Shown here one piece after another: positions 10,991 to 19,986 of a stretch of 64,000 nucleotides of DNA. Under the pieces are notes generated by a model. It did not search any database and had not been told where the DNA came from. It saw only the letters and a list, made by a program, of their open reading frames with translations. Origin of the DNA: Microbacterium lacus (GTDB lineage Bacteria; Actinomycetota; Actinomycetes; Actinomycetales; Microbacteriaceae). Position 1 is the stretch's first letter. Every line of letters begins with the position of its first letter. Made by a program: the position numbers and the translations under genes. The stretch spans positions 868,001-932,000 of the forward strand of contig NZ_BAAAPK010000001.1 of the NCBI RefSeq assembly GCF_039531105.1, in the 5' to 3' direction.

Positions 10991-12154
10991 TCAGGATGCC
11001 GAGAGATCGGCATCCGCTCGGCGCCAGCGATCGCCCCCGGCCTCCTGTGCCGCGGCCGTCTGCGCAGCGGCGGCAGCAACGAGGGTCTCGTACCGGTCGG
11101 ACGCGGTGTCCACGGTCACGATCCCGGCGCTCGCCGTGATGCGCAGACTCGTCGGCGCCTGCTCGTGCGGAACCGACACATCGTTGAGGATCGCCCGCAC
11201 GTATTCGCGGACGGCCCCGGACGGCTGGGATGCGAACGCGGTGACGTGACCGGGCGAGACGCGGCACAGGTCGGCCTCCGCCGGGAAGGTCGCCGCGACG
11301 ATCTCCTCGAAGCGGCGGGTCATCGCGGCGTACCCCGCCTCACCGGTCGCTTCGCGCAGGTCGTTCGCGTCGTCGAGCTGCAGGTCCACGAACGACCACG
11401 AGTGCTCGCCGCGGGCGCGGGCCCGCACGAGCCGCTCGCGGACCACGGCGCGCATCGCCGGCTCGGGCAGGAAGGCGTCCAATGCCTCGAGCACATCGCG
11501 GGCACCGGGACGTCGGTTCGCGAGGAACAGCAGGCTCACGGTCGCGCAGATCGCGTAGATCGTCACGGCGATCACGATGCCGCGCACGAAGAACAGATCC
11601 GTGGCCGTGCTGGAGCCCGCGACCGTCCCGGCCGCACCGACCGACGCGAGAAGAAGCAGGGTACCCGCGGCCACGACGAGCGGCATCCCGAATCGAGACC
11701 CTTGGAACGCGCCGCGCAGCACTTCGACCGCGGCGAGTGCCGCTCCGATCGCCGACGCCAGGAACAGCCAGCGGAACACGGCGAAGCCGGCTTCCGCGTT
11801 CGTCGTCGCCCAGAGGATCCCGACCGACAGCGCGGACTGCGCGAATCCGATCCACGCGTGCGGGCGCTTGCCCTGGGCGGCTCGCAGCCCCGACCAGATC
11901 ACCGTCGGCATGCCGCACAGGAATCCCAGGCCCACCGGATGCAGGAGCACGTCCGTGCCCATCGCCGCCGAGGCCAGGGAGCCGTAGGCGGCGAGGAGTC
12001 CCAGCAGGAAAGCGAAGGTCCACAGGAGCGTCGCGCGGCTGGCGCGACCGAGGAGGCCCACCCAGATCATGAGAGCCACGCACGTGGTCATCGTCACGGT
12101 CAGGCCGACCACCAGGTCTCCGGTGGCGATCGTCGTGGTCACGGGATCAAGCAT
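10991..12154 (-). CDS. membrane protein with degenerate GGDEF-like C-terminal domain
   Basis: From the ATG at 12154 the protein has 387 residues: about seven hydrophobic segments in the first 200, then a cytoplasmic domain. The end of that domain (ASAGIVTV, then TLVAAAAAQTAAAQEAGGDRW) resembles the last strand and helix of GGDEF diguanylate cyclases. No GG(D/E)EF active-site motif is present, so synthesis of cyclic di-GMP is unlikely; a sensory or binding role is possible. The start overlaps the end of the histidine kinase gene by 8 bp, indicating an operon with translational coupling. Confidence 0.65.
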   Translation of the reverse strand: MLDPVTTTIATGDLVVGLTVTMTTCVALMIWVGLLGRASRATLLWTFAFLLGLLAAYGSLASAAMGTDVLLHPVGLGFLCGMPTVIWSGLRAAQGKRPHAWIGFAQSALSVGILWATTNAEAGFAVFRWLFLASAIGAALAAVEVLRGAFQGSRFGMPLVVAAGTLLLLASVGAAGTVAGSSTATDLFFVRGIVIAVTIYAICATVSLLFLANRRPGARDVLEALDAFLPEPAMRAVVRERLVRARARGEHSWSFVDLQLDDANDLREATGEAGYAAMTRRFEEIVAATFPAEADLCRVSPGHVTAFASQPSGAVREYVRAILNDVSVPHEQAPTSLRITASAGIVTVDTASDRYETLVAAAAAQTAAAQEAGGDRWRRADADLSAS

Positions 12155-13838
12155 CGGTGCGGGCCCTCCACGATCCATCGGCCAGGACGCCGGCATCCGG
12201 CGCGTCTTCGGCGGGCAGGCTCACCGTCGCCACGGTCCCTCGGCCGACCGCGCTCTCGATGCTCAGCTCGCCCTTGTGCTCGGCCACGAGCGAGCGGACG
12301 ATGCCCATACCCAGGCCCGTACCGGCGATCGTGCTCGCCTCGGCGGCGGCGCTGCGGAAGTACGGCTCGTAGATGCGCTCGAGGTCCTCCGGCGACATGC
12401 CCATTCCGGTGTCGGTGATCACCAGCACGGCCTGGTCGTTCGCCCGCGAGGCGCCTTCGGTGCCGGAGCGGAACACCTCGACGGTGACCCGGCCGCCCTT
12501 CGGGGTGTACTTGATCGCGTTGCTCAGCAGGTTGTCGCACACCTGGCGCAGGCGGAACGCGTCGCCCATGACGCTCACATGATCGGACACGGCGAGCACT
12601 ACGCGGATGCCGCCCGATTCCGCGGCCGGCGTGAACGACTCGACCGAGTCGGCGACGACCTTCGCCAGGTCGGTGCTCGTGACGGTCGCCTCGGCCTTCT
12701 GCGCCTGCTTGCCCGACGCGAGGATCTCGTTCGCGAGCGTGAGCATGCGTTCCGCCGCCGACGTGATCGCCTCGACTCGCACGCGGGTCGGTTCGGGGAG
12801 CGTCGTGTCCTCGAGCAGCAGATCGGAGAACCCGAGGATCGTGGTGAGCGGATTGCGCAGCTCGTGGGAGACGCGCGTCGCGAGGTTGGCCCGGGCGCGC
12901 TCGGCGCTGATCATCGCGGTGATGTCGTGGACGATCATCAGGCGGTCGCCACTGGCGACGCCTTGATCGTTCGGGAGACGGATCGAGGTCACCGCGAGCG
13001 CCCGCCACGTGAGATCCGTCGTGAACAGCCAGGTGCGCTCGTCCTCGAACTGCTCGCCGCTGCGGGCGCGGTTGATGGGGCGGCGGCTGGGGCTGAGCGG
13101 TGAGCCCTCGAAGCCGTCGTACTCGACCGAGCGTGGGGCGAAGGTCAGATCGTCGGGCACGATGTCGTACAGCGCCAGGTAGGTCGCGTTCGCCTCCACG
13201 ATCTCTCCGTCGGCGGAAAGGCGGACGACGCCGACATCGAGCGAACCCAGCACGCGCGAGAGCTCGCGCTCCTGCCGCGTCGAGCGCGACAGCGTCTCGT
13301 TGAGCTTGGTGGCCTCACGGCGCAGCAGCCGCTTGAATGCCCGGGTTTGACGCGCGGCGCTCTGCGTGCTGATCGCGATGAAGGTCAGCGAGAGGGTGAT
13401 GATGATCAGGCGCAGGGTCCCGTTGGGGTTCTCGGGGTGGTTGAGCTCCTCCAGGAGCACGAGCACCGCCACCGTCCCGAGAGCCGTGCCGGTCGCCCAG
13501 AGCGGGAAGTGCGACGCGATCCAGGTCACCGGGAAGACCCAGAGAAACGCGAAGTCGATCGGGGTGTCCCGGGTCATGAGACCGACCGCGATGATGTCCA
13601 GCAGCGGCACGGCCAACACGGCCCAGCGGGGCAGCTTCTGCCACGGCACGGCGAGAGCGAGTCCGGTCAGGATCACGATCATCGAGACGCCGACCGTGAA
13701 GGTCCACATGCCCAGCGTCTCGGGGGCGAGCGCCTGCACGAGCAGCACGATGACGACCACGACGATCGACAGCAGCAGCTGCGACAGCCAGATCGAGTAC
13801 GTGCGCGTGCCGACGGGCAGGGACGCGGGCGTGGTCAT
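12147..13838 (-). CDS. membrane sensor histidine kinase
   Basis: The 563-residue protein has about six membrane segments in residues 15-165, a coiled linker, and a PAS-like region (about 200-310). The HisKA phosphoacceptor box follows (RVSHELRNPLTTILGF, His near residue 350). The ATP-binding domain shows N box DNLLSNAIKYTP, G1 DTGMGM and G2 GTGLGMG. All catalytic motifs look intact. It is the middle gene of a three-gene operon with two membrane proteins. The OmpR-type regulator about 3 kb away, beyond the GT2 gene, is its most likely partner, but this is inferred from position only. Confidence 0.9.
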   Translation of the reverse strand: MTTPASLPVGTRTYSIWLSQLLLSIVVVVIVLLVQALAPETLGMWTFTVGVSMIVILTGLALAVPWQKLPRWAVLAVPLLDIIAVGLMTRDTPIDFAFLWVFPVTWIASHFPLWATGTALGTVAVLVLLEELNHPENPNGTLRLIIITLSLTFIAISTQSAARQTRAFKRLLRREATKLNETLSRSTRQERELSRVLGSLDVGVVRLSADGEIVEANATYLALYDIVPDDLTFAPRSVEYDGFEGSPLSPSRRPINRARSGEQFEDERTWLFTTDLTWRALAVTSIRLPNDQGVASGDRLMIVHDITAMISAERARANLATRVSHELRNPLTTILGFSDLLLEDTTLPEPTRVRVEAITSAAERMLTLANEILASGKQAQKAEATVTSTDLAKVVADSVESFTPAAESGGIRVVLAVSDHVSVMGDAFRLRQVCDNLLSNAIKYTPKGGRVTVEVFRSGTEGASRANDQAVLVITDTGMGMSPEDLERIYEPYFRSAAAEASTIAGTGLGMGIVRSLVAEHKGELSIESAVGRGTVATVSLPAEDAPDAGVLADGSWRARTDA

Positions 13839-13842
13839 ACGC

Positions 13843-14922
13843 TCACACTCCCTGAGAGGTCAGCACCCGTCGCGCCGCCGAGCGGGCGTGTCGGGCGAAC
13901 CGGCGGACGTCGGAGGTCGAGGTGATGTTGAGCTGCGCCACCTCGAGGTCGGGCGGGTCGGTCGGGGAGGGATCGGGCAGCAGGCTCTCGAAGGTCTGCT
14001 GCAGCGTCGCGCGGATCGCGTCGAGGTCGAAGTTCGTGCCGAACTGCAGCGCCACGAGCGACCCCGGGGCGGCACGCCCGATCACGCTGCCGGTGGGGAG
14101 CACGTCCGCCGATGCGCGGGTCACCGCCGTCGCGATCGCCTGCGCCCAGGCCCGGCCGAACGCCGCACGGTGCAGCGGCAGCGCCGGAACCGTCACCGTG
14201 ATCGCCAGCACGACGTTGCGCTGCGCCAGAAGCGCCTCGATCCAGTTCGTCAGGGTCTCGTTGCTCACGATCGCCGTCGGATCGGGCCCCTGAGCGCGCC
14301 GGATGATCACGATCATGCCCCACGCCACCATCCCGACCGCGGTCGCCGCGACGATCGTCGCGACTCCGCGCGAGAAGCCGAGCACGACCCAGCGGTTCAG
14401 CTCGATCTGCAGCAGCGGTGCGACGAACCGGGCCACGCAGTACGTGCCGTAGACGGCGAGCGTCCCCCCGACGAGCCACGCACCGAGCTCGGGGAGCTTC
14501 CCGCGCACGCAGGAGGCGACCGTCAGGAAGCTGAGGAGCGCCAGCGCGACCAGCTTCACGGCCTGCCCGGTCTCGGGGGAGAGCAGGAGGGTCGTCGCAC
14601 CCACCGCGACCGAGACCGTACCGGAGAGGATCAGCCAGGTCCGCGGCATCCCGCCGGCGACTCTGACGGCGGCCAGGATCAACCCGATCGACAGCGGCAT
14701 CGAGATGTCGCCGATCAGGAGTGGGATCAGGTGCTCGTCGTCGGGCCCCGACATCGCGTATGCGAGCGTCGAGAGCGTCGCGCTGCTGGCCCCGAGGACG
14801 GACAGCGTGGATGCCGACGCCCACGGCCCGTCGGTGGAGCGGGCGCGGCGCTCGGAAACGATCACCAGAGCCACGGCCACGCAGCACGCCACCGTGAGGG
14901 TGACCGTGTACAGGGTGATCAT
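13843..14922 (-). CDS. membrane protein with possible degenerate GGDEF-like domain, first gene of kinase operon
   Basis: The 359-residue protein has about seven hydrophobic segments in the first 210 residues and a cytoplasmic C-terminal domain (about 225-359). Its size and layout match the other membrane protein of this operon. That domain lacks a GG(D/E)EF motif. The pair probably share ancestry, but I cannot prove it by eye. It stops 4 bp before the kinase start. The ATG at 14922 was chosen because the first membrane helix begins straight after it. A signal-sensing role upstream of the kinase is inferred. Confidence 0.6.
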   Translation of the reverse strand: MITLYTVTLTVACCVAVALVIVSERRARSTDGPWASASTLSVLGASSATLSTLAYAMSGPDDEHLIPLLIGDISMPLSIGLILAAVRVAGGMPRTWLILSGTVSVAVGATTLLLSPETGQAVKLVALALLSFLTVASCVRGKLPELGAWLVGGTLAVYGTYCVARFVAPLLQIELNRWVVLGFSRGVATIVAATAVGMVAWGMIVIIRRAQGPDPTAIVSNETLTNWIEALLAQRNVVLAITVTVPALPLHRAAFGRAWAQAIATAVTRASADVLPTGSVIGRAAPGSLVALQFGTNFDLDAIRATLQQTFESLLPDPSPTDPPDLEVAQLNITSTSDVRRFARHARSAARRVLTSQGV

Positions 14923-15079
14923 CCATTCACCTGTCGTCTGGTCCGCACCCGGCGTCCCGGAGGGGCTTCGGGGGCGTTGCGCAAACCTTGCGGATTCGTT
15001 GTGGTCGCCTGGACGAACCACGGGTGCTACGTGGAGTTGAGCATAACAAGCTGGTCTCCAACGAGGTGCTCCGGCCCCC

Positions 15080-15098
15080 GTCCCCCCTTCGGGGGACA
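15080..15098. promoter_or_regulatory. GTCCCC-type inverted repeat before the GT2 gene
   Basis: GTCCCCC and GGGGGAC form a 7-bp stem around CTTC, and TTCGGGGGACA (15088-15098) is the exact 11-mer seen at two other loci. It ends about 26 bp upstream of the glycosyltransferase ATG, in the intergenic region shared with the kinase operon. Confidence 0.5.
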
Positions 15099-15124
15099 CG
15101 CGGTACCTCGAGAAGGACACGGAC

Positions 15125-16615
15125 ATGACCACGATCACCACCCCGGCTTCCTCCCGCAGCGAGCTGGCCCTGCGCGCCCACCACCGCGCCCCGGTCGTCG
15201 TGCCCTCCGAGCCCGTGTTCGACCACGCCTTCCCCGAGGACTTCGACTCGGTCTTCGAGGGCTCGACCACGCAGCGCTCCACGATCGGATGCGTCATCCC
15301 CGCGTACAACGAGGAGGAGTCGATCGCGGCCGTGATCGAGGGGCTCCTCGCGCAGACCCGCGTCCCCGACGTCATCCACGTCGTCGTGAACAACACGACC
15401 GACAAGACGGTGCAGATCGCGTCCCAGTACGCCGGTGCCCACGAGATCACGACCGAGCTCGGCGAGCAGTTCACCGAGGTGTTCGTCCACGACATCGGCA
15501 AGAACCCCGACAAGAAGGTCGGCGCGCTCAACTACGGCTACGCCCTTGTCGAGGGCTACGACTACCTCCTCGGCGTCGACGGCGACACGATCGCCGAAGA
15601 GCACGCCGTGGAGTACCTCGAGACCGAGATCATCGGCGACAGCCGCATCGGCGGCATCTCGGCGATCTACTCGATCGACAACAAGCCCTTCAAGGGGCTC
15701 GCCTCGTTCCTCATCAGCGGCCAGCGCTCGCAGTTCGCCGCCTTCAACCTGCAGAACCTGCTGCGCGGCCGCAACATGGCCGTGCTCGGCGGACAGTTCT
15801 CGGTGTTCTCCACCCATGCCTTGCGCGAGGTCATGGAACAGAACCACCAGTCCACGCCGTGGGTCAAGGACAGCGAGGTGGAGGACTCGCTGCTCTCTCT
15901 GCAGATCAAGAGCGCCGGGTACCTGACGAAGATCAGCCCGGCCGCCCGCGCCGACGTCGGTGGGATGACGACGCTGCGGGCGCTGGACGCGCAGCAGGTC
16001 AAGTGGACCTACGGCGCGATCGAGCTGATGTGGCCGGGACAGCGGGGCGACACGAAGGGGCAGCCGCTGCACCCGAACCTGCGGATCCGGTGGGCGGAGA
16101 ACTTCGGCATGCTCACGAACCTGTTCGTGCGCGTGGCGTTCCTCCTCCTGCTCGCGGCGTCGCTGTCGATCGGCGCGTTCGTGTTCTCGCCCGTCTGGCT
16201 GATCCCGATCGGCATGGCGGTGATGCTGAACCTGCGCATGGCGATGACGATGGCGAACCGCACCCGCAAGGACGTGCTCTTCGCGCTGCTCATCGTGCCC
16301 GCCGAGGTCTACATGTGGATCCGGCTGTCGCACTTCACCCGCGCCTGGTCGAGCTTCCTCTCCAAGAAGAAGGTCGACAACTGGGCGGCGCAGGCGAAGG
16401 CGGAGAAGGGCGGCGGCGGCCACGGACACTGGGTGCCCCTCATCGTCGCGATCGCCGTCATGGTCGCCGTCGCGGTGATCTGGATGATGCTCGGCCCGGT
16501 CGTGCAGTCCACGATCCTCTGGATCGGCTGGCCGATCGTCGGCGTCGTGACCGTCCTGCAGACGCTCCTGATGTTCACCAAGCTCATCCGTCGCCAGCAC
16601 GGATACAAGGTCTGA
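15125..16615 (+). CDS. membrane family 2 glycosyltransferase (processive polysaccharide synthase type)
   Basis: The 496-residue protein has a cytoplasmic GT-A domain starting GCVIPAYNEEESI near residue 57. The DGD (DxD) metal motif is near residue 151, the EVED acid near 250, and QQVKW near 288 stands where processive synthases have QxxRW. Three to five membrane helices lie at about 330-385, 435-460 and 465-485. This is the architecture of cellulose/hyaluronan-type synthases. Arg to Lys in the last motif is a departure. Kinase and regulator genes on both sides and a GH6 glycosidase downstream suggest a regulated beta-glucan-like exopolysaccharide, but the product is not determined. Confidence 0.85.
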   Translation: MTTITTPASSRSELALRAHHRAPVVVPSEPVFDHAFPEDFDSVFEGSTTQRSTIGCVIPAYNEEESIAAVIEGLLAQTRVPDVIHVVVNNTTDKTVQIASQYAGAHEITTELGEQFTEVFVHDIGKNPDKKVGALNYGYALVEGYDYLLGVDGDTIAEEHAVEYLETEIIGDSRIGGISAIYSIDNKPFKGLASFLISGQRSQFAAFNLQNLLRGRNMAVLGGQFSVFSTHALREVMEQNHQSTPWVKDSEVEDSLLSLQIKSAGYLTKISPAARADVGGMTTLRALDAQQVKWTYGAIELMWPGQRGDTKGQPLHPNLRIRWAENFGMLTNLFVRVAFLLLLAASLSIGAFVFSPVWLIPIGMAVMLNLRMAMTMANRTRKDVLFALLIVPAEVYMWIRLSHFTRAWSSFLSKKKVDNWAAQAKAEKGGGGHGHWVPLIVAIAVMVAVAVIWMMLGPVVQSTILWIGWPIVGVVTVLQTLLMFTKLIRRQHGYKV

Positions 16616-16680
16616 GTCGCCCGAACGGCTCAGGACCCCTCACTCACTCGGATACGCAGCTGGGGAGCGCGATCCGAAGG

Positions 16681-17589
16681 TCACGCCGGGGGAGGAGTGA
16701 CCTCTGAGGTGAGGCGGTACCCGACACCCCGCACGGTCTCGATGAATCGAGGCTGTGCGGGGTTGTCGCCGATCTTGCGGCGGAGGTTCGTCATATGCGC
16801 CTCGACCGCCCGCTTGTCGGCATCTCCGACGAAGTACGTCGTGACGTACGACTCGCCGCGCAGGAGCAGCGTGAGGTCGGCCTTGCTGCGCACGCGCCGG
16901 CGGGATTCCAGCAGTGCGGCCAGCAGGTCGAACTCGGTTCGGGTCAGGTCGACCTCGGTGTCGTCGATCAGGACGATGCGGCTGTCGAGGTCGAGCCGGA
17001 GGTTGCGGTGCGCGAGCCACTGGCCCTCGCCGTTGTGCAGCTCGAGCGCGCCGGTGCCGGTGGCTCCCGCCTCGTGCACGATGACCTCCTGCGGTGCGGC
17101 GGGGGCCGCCGCGGGTGCCGGGGCCGCCACGGGCGCGGCGGCGGGGCGAGCCGACGGGAACGACGGGCCCGCGCTCTCCTGCGTGCGCACCGGCGCCGGC
17201 GCCGCCACCCGCCCGCGGCGCAGCATCGCGTCGATGCGCGCGCGGAACTCGCGGGGACGGAAGGGCTTCGTGATGTACTCGTCGGCCCCGGCGGTGAGTC
17301 CGAGGACGACATCCGCCTCCTCGCCCATCGCGGTGATCATGACGATGTACGTGTCGCTGTGGGCGCGGATGCGCCGCGCCGCCTCGATGCCGTCGATGCC
17401 GGGCATGTTGACATCCAGCGTCGTGATCATCGGCTGATACGACAGCACCGCCTGGATGCCGTCGATGCCGTTGCCCACCGAGACGGTGGAGAAACCGGCT
17501 GCTTCCAGGACGTCCACCAGCAGGTGCCTGAGCTCGGCATCGTCTTCGACGATGACCGCCGTGCGTCCGCTGTCGGTGGTTTCGGTCAT
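16681..17589 (-). CDS. OmpR-type response regulator with long linker
   Basis: The receiver domain (residues 8-125) has the acidic pair EDD, the phosphoacceptor Asp in TLDVNMPG and the conserved Lys of TKPF. An Ala-Pro-rich linker of about 60 residues, unusually long, separates it from a winged-helix output domain. That domain (about 210-298) contains LTRTEFDLLAALLES and ends GVGYRLTSEV. At 302 residues it exceeds the usual 225-240. GGAGTAAG precedes the ATG. It probably receives phosphate from the kinase at 12147-13838 and could control the GT2 gene; both points are inference. Confidence 0.9.
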   Translation of the reverse strand: MTETTDSGRTAVIVEDDAELRHLLVDVLEAAGFSTVSVGNGIDGIQAVLSYQPMITTLDVNMPGIDGIEAARRIRAHSDTYIVMITAMGEEADVVLGLTAGADEYITKPFRPREFRARIDAMLRRGRVAAPAPVRTQESAGPSFPSARPAAAPVAAPAPAAAPAAPQEVIVHEAGATGTGALELHNGEGQWLAHRNLRLDLDSRIVLIDDTEVDLTRTEFDLLAALLESRRRVRSKADLTLLLRGESYVTTYFVGDADKRAVEAHMTNLRRKIGDNPAQPRFIETVRGVGYRLTSEVTPPPA

Positions 17590-17713
17590 TCACTTACTCC
17601 AGTCGTGCCGAGTTCGGTACGGGTGCTCCGGATGCCGTGTGGCGTCGCAGGGAAACGACCGTCCGAAGACGACTGGAGTGGTGCTGGAGAGGCGATTCTT
17701 TCACACGCATATG

Positions 17714-18715
17714 TCACTCAAGCGACGCGCGTGTCAACTCGATCGCACTCTGCGGCCACCACTGCCCGGCGGCGGGTCCGCCGTTGCATTCGCCGTCGCT
17801 CTCGCCGGGCGGCTTGATCCACAGGTTCACATCGACCACGTCGTCGCCGAACGTGCCGCCGACATCGCCGACCAGCCGCTTCGGCGGGTTGCACCACTGC
17901 CCGTCCGACCCCGCTCCGTTGCGGGACGTGTCGATAACCGCGTGCGATCCGCCGAGCGCGTCGGCGAGGCGATGGGCGTAGTCGATCTCGGCATCCGAGT
18001 CGTAGTAATTCGACACATTCGTCGCGAATCCGCGCGCGTCCTGCACGCCCGCCTGCCGCAGCAGGTCGGCCATCTGGTCGACGGGGAGCCAGTTCGAGTG
18101 CCCGGCGTCGAGGTAGACCCAGACGCCGTCGGCCTGCAGGTCCTCGATCGCCGCGCGCAGCTGCGCGGTGCGCTCGTCGACGTTGCCGCACTCCGGCGCG
18201 AGGGCGAGCGAGTCGGGCTCGAGGACGACGATCGCGTGCACATCGGATGCCGCGCGCAGCGCCTCGCCGATCTCGGTCGTCCAGACCGGGTAGTCCGCGG
18301 GCGGCAGCCCGCCCGCCGAGTACTGCCCGCAGTCGCGCTCGGGCAGGCCGTAGACCACGAGCGTGAGGATCGCGGACTGCTGCCGCGCCTCGTCGGCGAG
18401 GGCGGTGACGGCAGGGCCCACCTCACCGACGCCGAACTCCTCGGGGGTCAGCCACACCGCGGTCGGCTGCGCGGCCAGGTACGCGGCGGCCTCGCGGGCG
18501 GCGGCGGAGCCGGAATCGGATGCCGCGGCCGCGGCGGTGTCGGCGGCGACGAGCAGCGTCGTCCCGGGTGCCGGGCCTGCGGCCGCGGGCTTGGGCAGGA
18601 CCGCGATGACGACGGCGACCACCGCGACGATGAGGAGGACCGCCCCCACCGCGATGCCGGCGATGAGCACGCCGCGGCGCCTGTCGGTTCGGGTGCGCGG
18701 GCGCGTCGCGGACAC
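17714..18715 (-). CDS. glycoside hydrolase family 6 (endoglucanase-like), membrane anchored
   Basis: The 333-residue protein has a short basic N-terminus, a membrane helix at about residues 15-41, and a GH6 catalytic domain. Family motifs visible include VVYGLPERDCGQYSAGG with the catalytic Asp, VVLEPDSLAL, YLDAGHSNWL and DTSRNG. GH6 enzymes cleave beta-1,4-glucans by inversion. Placement beside a GT2 synthase is reminiscent of cellulose operons, where a glucanase is needed for or trims the product. A GTG start is preceded by GGAGGAG, with a possible -10 (TAGAGA) upstream. Confidence 0.9.
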   Translation of the reverse strand: MSATRPRTRTDRRRGVLIAGIAVGAVLLIVAVVAVVIAVLPKPAAAGPAPGTTLLVAADTAAAAASDSGSAAAREAAAYLAAQPTAVWLTPEEFGVGEVGPAVTALADEARQQSAILTLVVYGLPERDCGQYSAGGLPPADYPVWTTEIGEALRAASDVHAIVVLEPDSLALAPECGNVDERTAQLRAAIEDLQADGVWVYLDAGHSNWLPVDQMADLLRQAGVQDARGFATNVSNYYDSDAEIDYAHRLADALGGSHAVIDTSRNGAGSDGQWCNPPKRLVGDVGGTFGDDVVDVNLWIKPPGESDGECNGGPAAGQWWPQSAIELTRASLE

Positions 18716-18855
18716 GGGGACTCCTCCGGGGGTAGGACGTTGCTGTCATCTCTAGCACGGGCGGGCCCGGGTATCATGCCGTGAATCAGTCCGGTGCCGG
18801 TCGGCGCGGACATTCTTCAGCGGCAGCGACGCGGCGTCCGAGGGTGAGGAGTCGC

Positions 18856-19518
18856 GTGAACGCACAGCCGAACACACCGGCGGGGTCGATCCCGCCGCGG
18901 CCGCCGTTGCCCGGTGCGCCGGTCGTTCCCGGTGCTTCGGGTGCCCCGGTGCCGGCGCCTGCCGCCGCGGATGTGCCGGCGCCTGCCGCCGCGGGCCGGC
19001 ACATCAATAGCGGTCGGCTCGGCGTCGCCGCGGCGCCGGTGGCGCGGCATCCGTCGATCCCTCCCCGCCCCCCGCGGCCCGCACCTCTGACGCGTCCCTC
19101 GCGGCTGCGCTCCGCGGTGCGGAACCCGCGTGTGCTGCTGGCCGCGTACCTCGTCGTGCTCACGCTCATCGCGGTGTGGCCGGTGCCGGTCGACAGCGGT
19201 GCGGGCGGGCTGCTGCGCCGCATCACGCGGGTCTTCCCGTTCGCCACGTACGCGCGCATCGAGTTCGGGGCCAACATCCTGCTGTTCGTGCCGCTCGGCA
19301 TCCTGCTCGCCCTCATCCTGCGGCAGCGCTACCTGATCCTGCCGATCGCCCTCGTGTCGACGGTCGCGATCGAGTCGTTTCAAGCGCTGATGCTCGACAA
19401 GCGCACGCCCAGCGTGATGGACATCGTCGCGAACCTCACCGGGGCGGCGCTGGGCCTGCTGATCGTCGCGTTCGTACAGTGGCGACGCGGTCGAGGCCGG
19501 GCCCCAGCGGCCCCTTGA
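18856..19518 (+). CDS. VanZ-like family membrane protein
   Basis: From the GTG at 18856 the product has 220 residues: a Pro-Ala-rich N-terminus of about 90 residues, then four membrane helices. FGANILLFVPLGILL and the later IESFQALMLDKRTPSVMDIVANLTGAALG are characteristic of VanZ-like proteins. Function in most members is unknown; VanZ gives low teicoplanin resistance. I prefer 18856 over an in-frame GTG at 18781. GAGGAG precedes the former, and a -10 box (TATCAT, 18772-18777) is too close to the latter. Confidence 0.8.
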   Translation: MNAQPNTPAGSIPPRPPLPGAPVVPGASGAPVPAPAAADVPAPAAAGRHINSGRLGVAAAPVARHPSIPPRPPRPAPLTRPSRLRSAVRNPRVLLAAYLVVLTLIAVWPVPVDSGAGGLLRRITRVFPFATYARIEFGANILLFVPLGILLALILRQRYLILPIALVSTVAIESFQALMLDKRTPSVMDIVANLTGAALGLLIVAFVQWRRGRGRAPAAP

Positions 19519-19520
19519 CA

Positions 19521-19896
19521 TCAGCGCCCCGGTTCGGCGGGTTCGCGCGCCGGCTGCAGACCGTGTGCGGTGCGGGTTCCGGGCCACTTCGCCAGCCGGT
19601 GCGACGGCGCTTCGACGTACGACGCGAACAGCTGCGCGACCAGCAAGGCGAGCGGCACGGAGATCGCGATGCCCGCGCATGGTCCTCGTCAGATGCTCCC
19701 ATTCGAGGCGACGGGGTTGCCGCCGGCGGTGGCGTAGTACGCGTCGGCGAGCGACGGGAACGTCAGGAGCGAATGGTGAAATGACGACCACGGCGGCCGC
19801 GACTCCGCGCAGACCGCCGAGCGATCGCAATCTCTCAGACGTCGGCACGGTCGGCGAAGCCAGCACGCCGACTTTCCGGTGCCGCCGGGCTCGCAC
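19521..19896 (-). pseudogene. acyltransferase-3 (OafA-like) pseudogene, frameshifted and internally deleted
   Basis: Read on the minus strand, the first frame gives ERLRSLGGLRGVAAAVVVI, the start of an acyltransferase-3 domain. An extra T then shifts the frame, and the adjacent frame continues with HHSLLTFPSLADAYY to a stop. Further on, a third stretch reads IAISVPLALLVAQLFASYVE then APSHRLAKW up to a TGA at 19521. This is the usual C-terminus of the family. Normal members have 350 or more residues, so the central membrane region, some 300 codons, has been lost. This accounts for the 468-bp gap between flanking genes. The intact ancestor would have O-acetylated a surface glycan. Confidence 0.75.
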
Positions 19897-19986
19897 ACCG
19901 CGGGAATGTGCGGTATGCGCGCGCCTCGGGGACGCGGGATGGGCGCGGATCAGGGGGACGCGAGATCCGCGCGGAGAGCACGGCGT

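Noticed and set aside
13366..16707. 1113-codon plus-strand frame across the kinase operon and the GT2 gene
   Set aside because: It is an out-of-frame shadow: composition is Arg/His-rich, and the true genes in other frames show intact kinase and glycosyltransferase motifs.
18781..18855. Upstream GTG start for the VanZ-like protein
   Set aside because: Only 3 nt after a likely -10 box and without a ribosome binding site; the GTG at 18856 has GAGGAG before it.
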